Made by a program: the position numbers and the translations under genes. From NCBI GenBank assembly GCA_963712835.1, contig CAVQJJ010000006.1:310001-374000 (forward strand): a stretch of DNA of 64,000 nt, written 5' to 3'. Below are positions 7,659 to 16,713 of the stretch, one piece after another. The stretch comes from DATARH01 sp963712835 (lineage in GTDB: Bacteria; Pseudomonadota; Alphaproteobacteria; ATCC43930; CGMCC-115725). The notes under the pieces were generated by a model. It worked only from the letters and a program-made list of their open reading frames with translations. It made no database searches and was not told the origin of the DNA. How positions within the stretch are numbered: the first letter of the stretch is position 1; each line of letters begins with the position of its first letter.

Positions 7659-10436
7659 ATGCTAAGACTATTTCGGCGCCCAAGCGGCTCGGCCGTGTTC
7701 ACGGCGACAGCCAATTTCCTGCGGGGATTGGCGCAGCTCGTCTTTGTCGTGGTGCTCATCGGCGCGATTTCTGCCGCCGGCGCGGTGGCGCTGGCGATCG
7801 CCCATTTCAGCCGCGACCTGCCCAATCAGCAGCAATTGCTGAGCTACCAGCCGGCGACCGGCACCAAGATATACGGCGGCGATGGCGCGCTCTTGGTGGA
7901 GTTCGCCACCGAGCATCGCGTGCTCACCCCGTTCAAGGACATTCCGCCGCTCGTCGTGCATGCCTTCCTCGCCGCCGAGGACCGCGACTTCTACAGTCAT
8001 AACGGCGTCAACCCGATGTCGATCTTGCGCGCCGGGCTGGCCGACGTGATGCGCTATGGGCGCGGCCAGCGACCTTTGGGCGCCTCGACGATCACCCAGC
8101 AGCTCGTCCGCCATTTCCTGCTGACCAACGAGGTCTCGGTCTCGCGCAAGATCAAGGAAGCGCTGCTCGCCTATCGCATCGAGAACCAGCTCAGCAAAGA
8201 CCGCATCCTCGAAATCTATCTCAACGAGATCTATCTCGGCGCCGGCGCCTATGGCGTCGCGGCCGCGGCGGATACCTATTTCGGCAAGCAGCTCGATGCG
8301 CTGACACCCGCCGAAGCGGCGTTCCTCGCCGCTCTGCCGAAGGCGCCCAACAACTACAACCCGGTGCACCATGCCGACGCCGCGCTGGCCCGCCGCAACT
8401 GGGTGCTCGACGGCATGGCCGACGAGGGCTGGCTCACCGCGGAGCAGGCTCAGGCGGCGAAGAGCCAGCCGCTCGCGGCCTCCCCGCGGCCGCTTCCCGA
8501 GCCGCCGCGGGGCAGCGAGTATTTCGTCGAAGAGGTTCGCCGCCAGCTGATCGACCGCTTCGGTGAAAAGACCGTCTACGAGGGCGGCCTCACCGTGCGC
8601 ACGAGCTACGTGCCGGTCTACCAGGCGATGGGCGAGAAAGCGTTCCACGACGGTCTTGTCGACTATGATCGCCGCCATGGCTGGCGCGGTCCGATCGAGC
8701 ATCTGGCGACGCCGGCGGCGGCCCAGCAGGCGCTCTACAGCATCAACGACCCGGCGGCGATGCCGAGCTGGAAACTCGCCGCGGTGATGAGCGTCGACAA
8801 CACCGGCGCGACCATCGCGCTCAAGGGCGGCGCGATCGGCCACATCCCGCTCGACGAGTTGCGCTGGGCGCGCAAGACCGCGCCCGATCAGCGCCTCGGT
8901 GCGTATGTCTCGCGCGCTCAACAGGTGTTGAGCCCAGGCGACGTCATCTTGGCGGAGCCGCTTGGCGCCGCGACGCCGGGCGCCGGGAATTCCAAGGGCG
9001 GCGCCAGCCTGGTCTACGGACTGCGGCAGGAGCCCGACGTCAGCGGCGGCTTCATGGCGATGGACCCGAAGACCGGACGGGTGTTCGCGCTGATCGGCGG
9101 CTGGGACTACCGCGAGAGCCAATTCGATCGTGCGATGCAGGCGATGCGTCAGCCCGGCTCGTCGATCAAGCCGTTTGTCTACGTCACCGCACTCGACGGC
9201 GACTACACCCCGTCGAGCATTGTCGATGATGCGCCGATCTCGCTGCCGCAGGGGCCGGGCATGCCGATGTGGAGCCCGGTCAACTACGAGGGCACTTCAT
9301 CCGGCCCCAGCACACTCTACGAAGCGCTGGTGCACTCGAAGAATCTGGTGACGGCGCGCCTCGCTTCGATGATCGGGATGCCGGCGATCGCCAAGACGGT
9401 CCAGCAATTCGGCATCATGGACAGGATGCCGCTCTATTATTCGATGGCGCTTGGCGCCGGCGACACGTCGCTGTTCCGCATGGTCGCCGCTTACGGGATG
9501 CTCGACAATGGCGGGCATTGGCTCAACGCTTCGCTGATCGACCTCGTGCAAGACCGCGACGGCCGGATCGTTTACCAGAAGGGCACCACCAAATGCGCGG
9601 CCTGCTACATCACCGCCGGCTTGCGCGCCCAGCCGGATAACGACCCCGCCTACACCGCCGCCGGCGCCGCCGATCCGTCGCTGATCTGGCTCAGGGGCGC
9701 GAGCTACGCCGCCAACCCGATTTTCCACCGGCCGACCAAACCCGACCCGCTCGTCGACCCGGTAGCCGATGAGCAGATCGTCACGATGATGCAGGGCGTC
9801 GTCCAGCACGGCACCGGGATCAAGGTCGCCGCGGTCGGCAAGCCGCTCGCCGGCAAGACCGGCACGACCAGCGATTGGTTCGACGGCTGGTTTGTCGGCT
9901 TCTCGCCCGATCTCGTCGCCGGCGCCTATATGGGTTTCGACACGCCGCGCACGCTCGGCGACGGCGAGGTCGGCGGCAACACCTCCGCGCCCATCTTCCG
10001 CGATTTCATGACCGCGGCCCTGAAGGATCAGCCGGCGGTGCCGTTCCCCGAGGACCAGGGCGGCGAGATGGTGATGATCAATTCGTATAGCGGGCAATCG
10101 ACCGTCGCCGGCGACCCGAACGCCGTGCTGATGGCGTACCGGCCCGGCACGGCGCCCAGCGAGCGCCATTACAACGCCAATCCCGCAATCGCCGGCATGC
10201 CGGGCGCGCCATCGCAGCAGGAAGCAGCGGATGCGATCGACGGCGCCGCGCCGGAGGGCCAGGCGCCGGACGGACAGATGGCGGCGATGCCTTACGGCGG
10301 GGCGGGCGGCGTGCCGAACGCGCAGATGGGCGGCGCTCCGATGATGCCGGTCAATGCGCGCGTCCCCGGCGCGATCCCGGCCGGCACCGTCGTGCCCTCG
10401 CCGCGGATCCTGTCCGGCACCGGCGGGCTTTACTGA
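7659..10436 (+). CDS. mrcA: Bifunctional penicillin-binding protein 1A family (transglycosylase/transpeptidase)
   Basis: A 925-residue class A PBP that polymerises and crosslinks peptidoglycan at the outer face of the inner membrane. One N-terminal membrane anchor is followed by a GT51 domain (EDRDFYSHNG with Glu107; GASTITQQL) and a transpeptidase domain with Ser501 in SSIK, HSKN as the SxN motif, and KTGTT at Lys733. The last 120 residues are rich in Gly, Ala, Pro and Met and look disordered, an extension beyond the usual catalytic core. Start taken at ATG 7659; a TTG 24 codons upstream is also open. The stop overlaps the convergent DUF1499 gene by seven bases. Confidence 0.93.
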   Translation: MLRLFRRPSGSAVFTATANFLRGLAQLVFVVVLIGAISAAGAVALAIAHFSRDLPNQQQLLSYQPATGTKIYGGDGALLVEFATEHRVLTPFKDIPPLVVHAFLAAEDRDFYSHNGVNPMSILRAGLADVMRYGRGQRPLGASTITQQLVRHFLLTNEVSVSRKIKEALLAYRIENQLSKDRILEIYLNEIYLGAGAYGVAAAADTYFGKQLDALTPAEAAFLAALPKAPNNYNPVHHADAALARRNWVLDGMADEGWLTAEQAQAAKSQPLAASPRPLPEPPRGSEYFVEEVRRQLIDRFGEKTVYEGGLTVRTSYVPVYQAMGEKAFHDGLVDYDRRHGWRGPIEHLATPAAAQQALYSINDPAAMPSWKLAAVMSVDNTGATIALKGGAIGHIPLDELRWARKTAPDQRLGAYVSRAQQVLSPGDVILAEPLGAATPGAGNSKGGASLVYGLRQEPDVSGGFMAMDPKTGRVFALIGGWDYRESQFDRAMQAMRQPGSSIKPFVYVTALDGDYTPSSIVDDAPISLPQGPGMPMWSPVNYEGTSSGPSTLYEALVHSKNLVTARLASMIGMPAIAKTVQQFGIMDRMPLYYSMALGAGDTSLFRMVAAYGMLDNGGHWLNASLIDLVQDRDGRIVYQKGTTKCAACYITAGLRAQPDNDPAYTAAGAADPSLIWLRGASYAANPIFHRPTKPDPLVDPVADEQIVTMMQGVVQHGTGIKVAAVGKPLAGKTGTTSDWFDGWFVGFSPDLVAGAYMGFDTPRTLGDGEVGGNTSAPIFRDFMTAALKDQPAVPFPEDQGGEMVMINSYSGQSTVAGDPNAVLMAYRPGTAPSERHYNANPAIAGMPGAPSQQEAADAIDGAAPEGQAPDGQMAAMPYGGAGGVPNAQMGGAPMMPVNARVPGAIPAGTVVPSPRILSGTGGLY

Positions 10437-10924
10437 CCGGCAAGCTGTCGTAGCCGATCGAGCCAAGCCACGACCCGCCGGCGGTTTGTGCCGAAGTCGC
10501 CGCTCCCGTAACGGGACTTGCTATAGACGGCGATACTCGACCGGTCGCCGTCAAGCGAGACAAACTCGGCCGTCACGATGTCGGGAAAACGCAGCACTTG
10601 CGTGTGCTGGATAACCACGAGACGGGATCGTGTTGGCTCGTCGGCGACGATGACGATGCCTGGTTCGCCGGCGAGCATCCGCCGCCAGACCTGTTCGAGC
10701 CGATCCGCCCGAAGCGCGAAGATCGGGCTTGGCGCCGCCGTCGCCGCGCAGTAATTCCGCGGACAGGCGAGAAATGAATTGCCGGGAAGCGGGTCGCGCA
10801 GCCCCGGGATAGCGACACGCTCACTCGATCGGAGCGTGTCTTCGGCGGCTCGCCCCATATAGAACCGCACCGCCAGCCCCAGCGCCGCCACCGCCACCAA
10901 CACGACCAGGAGTTTGGTGAGCAT
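10430..10924 (-). CDS. DUF1499 family protein, membrane-anchored
   Basis: A 164-residue protein with one N-terminal membrane segment or signal (LLVVLVAVAALGLAVRFYM) and a DUF1499 domain. Visible family features are FLACPRNYC, a central ALRADRLEQVWRRML and the C-terminal SRYGSGDFGTNRRRVVAWLD. Function of the family is not established. Its start lies immediately after the stop of the upstream oxidoreductase gene at 10925, so the two form one minus-strand unit. Confidence 0.85.
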   Translation of the reverse strand: MLTKLLVVLVAVAALGLAVRFYMGRAAEDTLRSSERVAIPGLRDPLPGNSFLACPRNYCAATAAPSPIFALRADRLEQVWRRMLAGEPGIVIVADEPTRSRLVVIQHTQVLRFPDIVTAEFVSLDGDRSSIAVYSKSRYGSGDFGTNRRRVVAWLDRLRQLAGQ

Positions 10925-12013
10925 CTATGGAGACGGCTTCAGCCCGAACGCCTCGGCGAGCAGAGCATAGGAGCGTTTGCGGGCCGCGAAATCGTGGGTG
11001 ATGGTCAGCACGACGATCTCGTCGACGCCGTAGGTCCCGGCGAGCGCTTCGAGCTGGGGCTTCACGGTGTCGGGCGTGCCGACGATCTGCCGGCGTCGGC
11101 TGTGCTCGACAAAGCGGCGCTCGATCTCGGTATAGGGGTAGGCTAGCGCTTCCTCGGGCGGCGGGAACGGCATCGGATGGCCGGTGCGCTGGCGCAGCCG
11201 CGACAGGTCGCGGCTGGCGGCGAGATATTCGGCGCACTTTTCGCTTTCGGCGCAGATCACGAAGACGCCGACGCTCGCCTGCGGCGCCGACAGCTTTTCC
11301 GATGGCCGGAACTGCGCCTTGTAGGCGGCCATGATCTGCGGCCCGCCCTCGTCGGTGATGAAATACGCGAACGAGAAGGCGCGACCGAAATAGGCGGCGA
11401 GAATCGCGCTCTGGTCGCTCGACCCGAGGACCCATATTTCCGGCAGGCTCTCGCCGTCGGGCATCAGATGGATGCGCGAGAAGGGGTGCTCGCCGGGAAT
11501 GGTGTGCTCCAGATAGCCGATCAGGTCGGCGATCTGATTGGGGAAATATTCGATGCCGAGCGCGCCCGGCCCGTGCGCCAGCGCCGCCGCGGTCAGCTGG
11601 TCGCTGCCCGGCGCGCTGAAATATTCGATGCCGAGCGCGCCCGGCCCATGCGCCAGCGCCGCCGCGGTCAGCTGGTCGCTGCCCGGCGCGCGGCCGATGC
11701 CGAGGTCGATGCGGCCGGGATAGAGCGTCTCCAGCATGCGGAACTGCTCGGCGACCTTCAGCGAGCTGTAATGCGACAGCATCACCCCGCCCGAGCCGAC
11801 GCGGATGCGGGTCGTTTCGGCGGCGATGCGGGCAATCATGATCTCGGGCGCGCTGCCGGCAAGCGCCGGGGTCGCATGGTGCTCGGCGAGCCAATAGCGG
11901 CGGTAGCCAAGCGCCTCGCAATGCTTGGCAAGCTCGATCGTCTCCAAGAGCGCGTCGCGCGGGGTCATCCCCTGCCGCACCGGCGATTGGTCGAGCACGC
12001 TCAAGCTCAGCAT
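10925..12013 (-). CDS. Luciferase-like monooxygenase (LLM group 1) with internal duplication
   Basis: A 362-residue flavin-dependent oxidoreductase of the luciferase family. It begins MLSLSVLDQSPVRQGMTPRD, has the family WLAEHHATPALAGSAPE and GSGGVMLSHYSSLKVAEQF, and RIDLGIGRAPGSD. Residues right after this are abnormal: a 25-residue unit starting APGSDQLTAAALAHG occurs twice in tandem because of a 75-bp in-frame duplication. Normal relatives have one copy, so the TIM barrel around strand 4 probably carries an insertion and activity is uncertain. Substrate unknown. Divergent from cynS. Confidence 0.88.
   Translation of the reverse strand: MLSLSVLDQSPVRQGMTPRDALLETIELAKHCEALGYRRYWLAEHHATPALAGSAPEIMIARIAAETTRIRVGSGGVMLSHYSSLKVAEQFRMLETLYPGRIDLGIGRAPGSDQLTAAALAHGPGALGIEYFSAPGSDQLTAAALAHGPGALGIEYFPNQIADLIGYLEHTIPGEHPFSRIHLMPDGESLPEIWVLGSSDQSAILAAYFGRAFSFAYFITDEGGPQIMAAYKAQFRPSEKLSAPQASVGVFVICAESEKCAEYLAASRDLSRLRQRTGHPMPFPPPEEALAYPYTEIERRFVEHSRRRQIVGTPDTVKPQLEALAGTYGVDEIVVLTITHDFAARKRSYALLAEAFGLKPSP
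11544..11693. repeat. 75-bp perfect-phase tandem duplication inside the LLM gene
   Basis: Units at 11544-11618 and 11619-11693 differ at only two positions (one internal G/A change and the final base). The unit is 25 codons, so the reading frame is kept. Near-identity suggests a recent event or an assembly artefact. Confidence 0.95.
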
Positions 12014-12083
12014 GGCCGGAGATTACCCCGTTTGGCATGACCGTTGCGGAGGATTTCGCGGCCATTCCCACAGGGAGGTTTCC

Positions 12084-12530
12084 ATGAAGCGCGCCGACGT
12101 CACCGAGAAGATCCTCTCCGCCAAGCGGCTGAAGGGGCTCAGCTGGAAAAGCATCTGCGCCGAGATCGGCGGCGGAACGGCGACTTACGTCACCGCGGCG
12201 CTGATGGGCCAGATGAAGCTGCGCCCGGAGCAGGCCGCAAAGGCCGCCAAGATTTTCGGCTTGGGCGAGGAAGAGACGCTGCTGCTGCAGGAGGTGCCGT
12301 ATCGCGGCTCGCTGCCGGCGCTGCCGCCCTCCGACCCGCTGATCTACCGCTTCTACGAGTTGGTCAATGTCTACGGCACGACCTGGAAGGAGTTGATCCA
12401 GGAGGAATTCGGCGACGGCATCATGAGCGCCATCGATTTCGACATGGCGATCGAACGCCAACCCGACCAGAAAGGCGATCGCGTCAAGGTAACGATGAGC
12501 GGCAAGTTCCTCAGCTACAAGGAATATTGA
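12084..12530 (+). CDS. cynS: Cyanate hydratase (cyanase)
   Basis: A 148-residue cyanase, which converts cyanate and bicarbonate to carbon dioxide and ammonia. The catalytic triad is intact: Arg89 and Glu92 in DPLIYRFYE and Ser115 in DGIMSAIDF, matching E. coli Arg96, Glu99 and Ser122 with a constant offset. An AGGGAGG ribosome binding site precedes ATG 12084. No cynT carbonic anhydrase or cynR regulator is adjacent; aqpZ follows in the same direction. Confidence 0.96.
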   Translation: MKRADVTEKILSAKRLKGLSWKSICAEIGGGTATYVTAALMGQMKLRPEQAAKAAKIFGLGEEETLLLQEVPYRGSLPALPPSDPLIYRFYELVNVYGTTWKELIQEEFGDGIMSAIDFDMAIERQPDQKGDRVKVTMSGKFLSYKEY

Positions 12531-12650
12531 ACCCCGCGGCAGGCGATTTCTCAAAACCGCTGCTTCCCCGCTGTCCGGTGCGCCCTGCTTGCGTTAAATT
12601 GCTGGGGCGATTGCAACCGGTGCTGGACATCGGACGCGAAGGAGGAAGCC

Positions 12651-13361
12651 ATGGGCGCCGATACGGGACGGCGGGTCGCTGCCGAGTTCTTCGGGACGTT
12701 CTGGTTGGTCTTTGGCGGCTGTGGTGCGGCGGTGCTGGCGGCGGGCTTTCCGGCGTTGGGCATTGGTTTTCTCGGCGTGGCCTTTGCTTTCGGGCTGACC
12801 GTGCTGACGATGGCCTATGCGGTCGGCCACGTGTCGGGCGGACATTTCAACCCGGCGGTGACGATCGGTCTGTGGGCGGCCGGGCGCTGCGCCAATTATC
12901 ACGTCATCCCCTACATCGTCGCGCAGGTGATCGCCGCGATCGCGGCGGCGGCGGTGCTGTGGGTCATCGCCTCGGGACATGCCGGCTGGGTTCCGGGCGG
13001 GTTCGCGTCCAATGGCTACGGTGATCTGAGCCCGGGCAAATACAGCCTCGCGAGCTGCTTCGTGTGCGAAGTGGTGATGAGTTTCTTCTTTCTCTTCATC
13101 ATCATCGGCACGACGTCGAGGGGCGCTGCGGTGGGGTTCGCCGGCATTCCGATCGGGCTGGCGCTGACCCTCATCCACCTCGTGTCCATCCCGGTGACCA
13201 ACACGTCGGTCAACCCGGCCCGCAGCACCGGGCCGGCGCTGTTCGCCGGCGGTGACTATATCGGCCAGCTCTGGCTGTTCTGGGTCGCGCCGATCATCGG
13301 GGCGGTGATGGCCGGACTGCTGTCGCGTTGGCTGCACGAACCGCCGCCGGGCGACGCGTAA
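12651..13361 (+). CDS. aqpZ: Aquaporin Z
   Basis: A 236-residue inner-membrane water channel with six membrane segments and two NPA boxes (GHFNPAVT at Asn67 and NTSVNPARS at Asn188). The selectivity filter can be read as an aromatic residue in helix 2, His176, Thr185 and Arg191, the water-specific AqpZ pattern rather than a glycerol facilitator. GGAGGAAGCC precedes the ATG. It lies 120 bases behind cynS without a clear terminator. Confidence 0.95.
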   Translation: MGADTGRRVAAEFFGTFWLVFGGCGAAVLAAGFPALGIGFLGVAFAFGLTVLTMAYAVGHVSGGHFNPAVTIGLWAAGRCANYHVIPYIVAQVIAAIAAAAVLWVIASGHAGWVPGGFASNGYGDLSPGKYSLASCFVCEVVMSFFFLFIIIGTTSRGAAVGFAGIPIGLALTLIHLVSIPVTNTSVNPARSTGPALFAGGDYIGQLWLFWVAPIIGAVMAGLLSRWLHEPPPGDA

Positions 13362-13391
13362 GCGGACGGCGCGGCGCTCGCTGGAGGGGCA

Positions 13392-14153
13392 ATGAGTTGG
13401 GTAAGCCGAACCCGAACTTGGTGGCCGGCCCATAGTCAGAATGTCAAGACGTACTTCGTCGGCTATCTGACCAATTTGTGGCCGCCGTGGCGGCGCCGTG
13501 GCCGACCGCCCGATTTCGAAGCGAGCCTTAACGCGTTGATCGCGACTTTCGCGGTGCTGGTCGGTGTCTCGATCACCGATTTCTTTGATCGAACCAAAGC
13601 GCCAATCGAAGGCAAACTGTTCGGGCCGCTTTTCGTCATGTTCATCACGCTGCTGCTACGCTACATCGTCGGCAGCGCGATCCACCTTAAATACACCTAC
13701 GGCAATTCCAAACAGGCAAATGACACGACCGGTCCGCCGCAGTCGCAATCCGTGCCTCTGTTCTTCAAGGATGCCGCTTTTTTGGTGCTGTTCGGCGCGC
13801 TCGCGGTGACGATGACGCATTCCTGGGAGGAGCGTGTATCCAATCCTCAGCACCCCTTTGAGGTGGCTCCGTTCCTGCGGCATGCGGAATGGTTTCTGGG
13901 GGCGGGGCTAGTCTGGTCAGTGACCGACCCGATCCTGCGCTGGTTCTACTGGTACAAAGGCAAATGGGAGGAATGGCCGACCAAACCGTTCTGGCTCCCG
14001 TGGGTGTTGTTCGACGGGCTGCAGCTTATACTGACGCGGTACGTGCCTGACTACGCCGCGTCACCACTCAAGACGGTGCAAATCCTAGCGGCGATCTACG
14101 TGCTGTTCCTATTCATCGATTTTGGCTACCTAATTCGGGCCTTGCGGATCTAG
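13392..14153 (+). CDS. Multi-pass membrane protein, function unknown
   Basis: A 253-residue protein with predicted membrane segments near residues 48-62 (NALIATFAVLVGVSI), 78-96, 126-142 and 228-247. Between them are Trp-rich stretches such as WFYWYKGKWEEWPTKPFW. A basic N-terminus (PWRRRGRPPDF) suggests the N-terminal part faces the cytosol. I recognise no family. Its base composition is visibly less GC-biased than its neighbours. The last 41 bases overlap the convergent deoxyribosyltransferase gene, which is unusual and may mark this gene as a late arrival. Confidence 0.7.
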   Translation: MSWVSRTRTWWPAHSQNVKTYFVGYLTNLWPPWRRRGRPPDFEASLNALIATFAVLVGVSITDFFDRTKAPIEGKLFGPLFVMFITLLLRYIVGSAIHLKYTYGNSKQANDTTGPPQSQSVPLFFKDAAFLVLFGALAVTMTHSWEERVSNPQHPFEVAPFLRHAEWFLGAGLVWSVTDPILRWFYWYKGKWEEWPTKPFWLPWVLFDGLQLILTRYVPDYAASPLKTVQILAAIYVLFLFIDFGYLIRALRI

Positions 14154-14595
14154 GCCGCTTTTCGCGGGCACGCTCGGCCGCGTCGTGGAGCATCGCTGCA
14201 AGGGTAGCGAGATCGCGGTCGCGATCGCCCGGCAATCGCTCATCGGCGGATTGGGTCATCATCAGGTTGTAGCTATCGGCACCCGCCTTGCCGGCGGCGC
14301 GCCAATCGGTGCGAAAGATCACCACGCCGATCTTGCGCGCATAGGCGTAGCCGCATTCCCAGCAAGTACCAGAATCCGGATCGGCGCCGTCCATGTTAGC
14401 GATTATGACATCCGACCATTCGATGCCTTCGACATCCCGGTCAAAGCTCGCTTTTTCCTCGTTCGGGTCTTGCTCGTCAGTCTGCGGCAGCCAAACATTA
14501 TGATGGTAGGGCTCGCCTTCGAGCAGGGCGGCGAGGGCAATATTGAAATTTCGCTGGGCGAGCGTGAAGAGAGGCCCGGCGAGGTAAATCCGCAT
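14113..14595 (-). CDS. Nucleoside 2-deoxyribosyltransferase family protein
   Basis: A 160-residue protein of the nucleoside 2-deoxyribosyltransferase-like fold. It starts MRIYLAGPLFTLAQRNFN, and has WSDVIIANMDGADPDSGTCW with the Asp and Glu (CWECGYAYA) that form the active site in this family. It would exchange the base on deoxynucleosides or hydrolyse modified nucleotides. The ATG overlaps the stop of the CoA-transferase gene (TGATG), so it is translationally coupled to genes of unrelated function. Confidence 0.85.
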   Translation of the reverse strand: MRIYLAGPLFTLAQRNFNIALAALLEGEPYHHNVWLPQTDEQDPNEEKASFDRDVEGIEWSDVIIANMDGADPDSGTCWECGYAYARKIGVVIFRTDWRAAGKAGADSYNLMMTQSADERLPGDRDRDLATLAAMLHDAAERAREKRPRSARPELGSQNR

Positions 14596-15782
14596 CAGCT
14601 CACCGCGCCCTTGTCGCGCAGCTGGACAATCTCGCCGGGGGCGAAGCCGAAGCGTGCGAGCACGGCGTCCGAATGCTGGCCCTTGAGCGGCGGCGCGGCG
14701 GGCGCCGGACCGGGCGTGTCGGCGAAGGCGATCGGCTTGGTCATCGTGCGGTAGCGACCGATCGCCGGGTGGTCGACCGAGGCGACCAAATCCTGTGCCA
14801 GCACCTGCGGGTGGTCGAACATGTCCTCGATCGGGCGCACCGCGGCGCAGGGCACGCGCTCGCCGAACAGCTCTTCCCATTCGAGCGCGGTCTTGGCCGC
14901 GAGCGCCGCGCGCACCTGCGGCACGAGAACAGGCGTTTCCGCCGCGCGCTTGCGCATCGAATTGTAGCGCGGATCGTCGGCCAGTTCGCCGCGGCCGACC
15001 AGTTCGCACATCGCCTGGAAGAAATGGTTCGAGTGCACCGAGATGTAGAGCATGCCCTGTTTCGTCGGGTGAATGCCGGTGAGGCCGCCGGTGCCGGAAT
15101 CGCGCACTGCGTCGCGACCCTCGCTGTCGGCCCAGACAAAGCGCCCGGCCTGGATGGTCAGTGCGCTGCGCAGCAGCGACAGCGCAAGGTACTGCCCCTT
15201 GCCGCTGCGCTCGCGGTGAAACAGCGCCGCAGCGACGCCAAAAGCGAGCAGCGCCGAGGTGAAATAATCGACGACCGACCCCAGCACGAGCTGCGGCTTG
15301 TCGATGCCGCCGCCTTGAAACACGGTCATGCCGGTGAGGCATTGCAGCACCTGGTCGAACCCGCCTTTGTCGCTCAGCGGCCCGCTGTCACCGTAGCCGG
15401 TGACGCCGGCATAGACGAGGCGCGGGTTGATTTTCCTCAGCCGCGGATAGTCGATGCCGAGCCGCGCCGGCACGGAGGGACGGAAATTCTCGACGAACAC
15501 ATCGGCCTGCTCGACCATGCGATTCAGCGCCGCCAGCCCTTCCTTTTGCTTGAGGTCGAGGCAGAGGCCCAGCTTGCCGCGATTGGCGCCGATAAAGAAC
15601 CGGCTGTCGGCGCCGGGCAGGCTCGACGGGAACTGGCGGAGCTGGTCGCCCTGGGGCGCTTCGACCTTGATCACGGTCGCGCCGAGATCGGCCAGCAGCG
15701 TGCAGCCATAGGGGCCGGCGAGATAGCTGCACAGATCGAGGACGGTGATGCCGGTGAGCGGGCCGGGAATTGCGTCGGTCAT
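14595..15782 (-). CDS. CaiB/BaiF-type class III CoA-transferase
   Basis: A 395-residue CoA-transferase. LTGITVLDLCSYLAGPYGC and VIKVEAPQGDQLRQFP form the nucleotide-binding part; the catalytic Asp is in LGSVVDYFTSALL. The ATG overlaps the stop of the upstream CitE-like lyase gene (ATGA), and its stop overlaps the next gene. Coupling to a CoA-ester lyase suggests it activates a dicarboxylic or hydroxy acid to a thioester that the lyase then cleaves, as in citramalate or malate/glyoxylate schemes; this is inference. Confidence 0.9.
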   Translation of the reverse strand: MTDAIPGPLTGITVLDLCSYLAGPYGCTLLADLGATVIKVEAPQGDQLRQFPSSLPGADSRFFIGANRGKLGLCLDLKQKEGLAALNRMVEQADVFVENFRPSVPARLGIDYPRLRKINPRLVYAGVTGYGDSGPLSDKGGFDQVLQCLTGMTVFQGGGIDKPQLVLGSVVDYFTSALLAFGVAAALFHRERSGKGQYLALSLLRSALTIQAGRFVWADSEGRDAVRDSGTGGLTGIHPTKQGMLYISVHSNHFFQAMCELVGRGELADDPRYNSMRKRAAETPVLVPQVRAALAAKTALEWEELFGERVPCAAVRPIEDMFDHPQVLAQDLVASVDHPAIGRYRTMTKPIAFADTPGPAPAAPPLKGQHSDAVLARFGFAPGEIVQLRDKGAVS

Positions 15783-16654
15783 TTCGTGCTCCGGGCGCGG
15801 ATCGCCGCCATCGCGTCGAGCGTACGCTGCGCGCGGTAGACGATCGGGTAGTCGATGAACTTGCCGTCGAGCTGGATCGCGGCGCTGCCTTCCTTCTCGG
15901 CCTGGGCGAAGGCGGCGACCACGCGCTCGGCGAAATCGATCTCGGCGTTGGTCGGGGTGAAGACGCGGTTGACCACCGCGATCTGGTTGGGGTGGATGCA
16001 CATCTTGCCCTGGAAGCCGAGCGTCAGCGCCAGGCGGGTCGAGGCTTCGAGCCCCTCCTCGTCGTGCAGATCGACCCACACCGTGTCGAGCGGCGCCTCG
16101 ATCCCGGCGGCGCGGCTGGCGGTGACGACGCGGGCGCGGGCATGGGCGAGTTCGCCTTCCTCGCGCGTCCAGCGCATGTTGACGTCGAGCGTGAAATCGC
16201 CGGCGCCGAACGCGCAATGCTTGACACGCGTGCTCGCGCCGAGGATGGCCTCGATGTTGGTGAGGCCCTTGGCGGTCTCGACGATCGGTATCAAATCGAT
16301 GCCGCCCGGAGCAAGGCCGCGCTCGCGTTCGAGATTGGCGAGCAGCCAGTCGATGGTCTGCAAAGTCGCCGCGCTCTCGACCTTGGGCAGGATGATGCCG
16401 TCGAGCCCGGCGCGGACGATCGCCGTGAAATCGCCGTGGCAGAACTCAGTGTCGGCAGCGTTGACCCGCACGTAAAGCAGCCCCGTTCGCGGCTGGCCGT
16501 ACGCGGCGACGACCGTCTGGCGGGTCGCCGGCTTCTCGGCGATGGCGACCGCGTCCTCGAGGTCGAGGATCACCGCGTCGGCGTCGAGGATCAGCGCCTT
16601 CTCGACCCGGCGCGGATGGTTGCCGGGAGCGAAGAGAAAAGAGCGGAGGGGCAT
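15779..16654 (-). CDS. CitE/HpcH-type CoA ester lyase
   Basis: A 291-residue TIM-barrel enzyme of the citrate lyase beta / malyl-CoA lyase superfamily. RSFLFAPGNHPRRVEKAL, DAVILDLEDAVA with the metal-binding acid, YVRVNA, GIILPKVES and the C-terminal GKMCIHPNQI are all present. The reaction is reversible C-C cleavage of malyl-, citramalyl- or related CoA esters with Mg2+. It is coupled by overlap to the CoA-transferase behind it; a palindromic repeat separates it from the GST gene in front. Confidence 0.92.
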   Translation of the reverse strand: MPLRSFLFAPGNHPRRVEKALILDADAVILDLEDAVAIAEKPATRQTVVAAYGQPRTGLLYVRVNAADTEFCHGDFTAIVRAGLDGIILPKVESAATLQTIDWLLANLERERGLAPGGIDLIPIVETAKGLTNIEAILGASTRVKHCAFGAGDFTLDVNMRWTREEGELAHARARVVTASRAAGIEAPLDTVWVDLHDEEGLEASTRLALTLGFQGKMCIHPNQIAVVNRVFTPTNAEIDFAERVVAAFAQAEKEGSAAIQLDGKFIDYPIVYRAQRTLDAMAAIRARSTK

Positions 16655-16674
16655 GGTGCGCCTTCCTGTATGAG

Positions 16675-16700
16675 CCCCTCTCCCGCATGCGGGAGAGGGG
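16675..16700. repeat. Perfect 26-bp palindrome (family C)
   Basis: CCCCTCTCCCGCATGCGGGAGAGGGG is split evenly around GCATGC. It sits between the GST and lyase genes and could stabilise mRNA ends or partly terminate. Same family as 569, 32203, 50327 and 50413. Confidence 0.8.
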
Positions 16701-16713
16701 TTTACTGCGGGGC

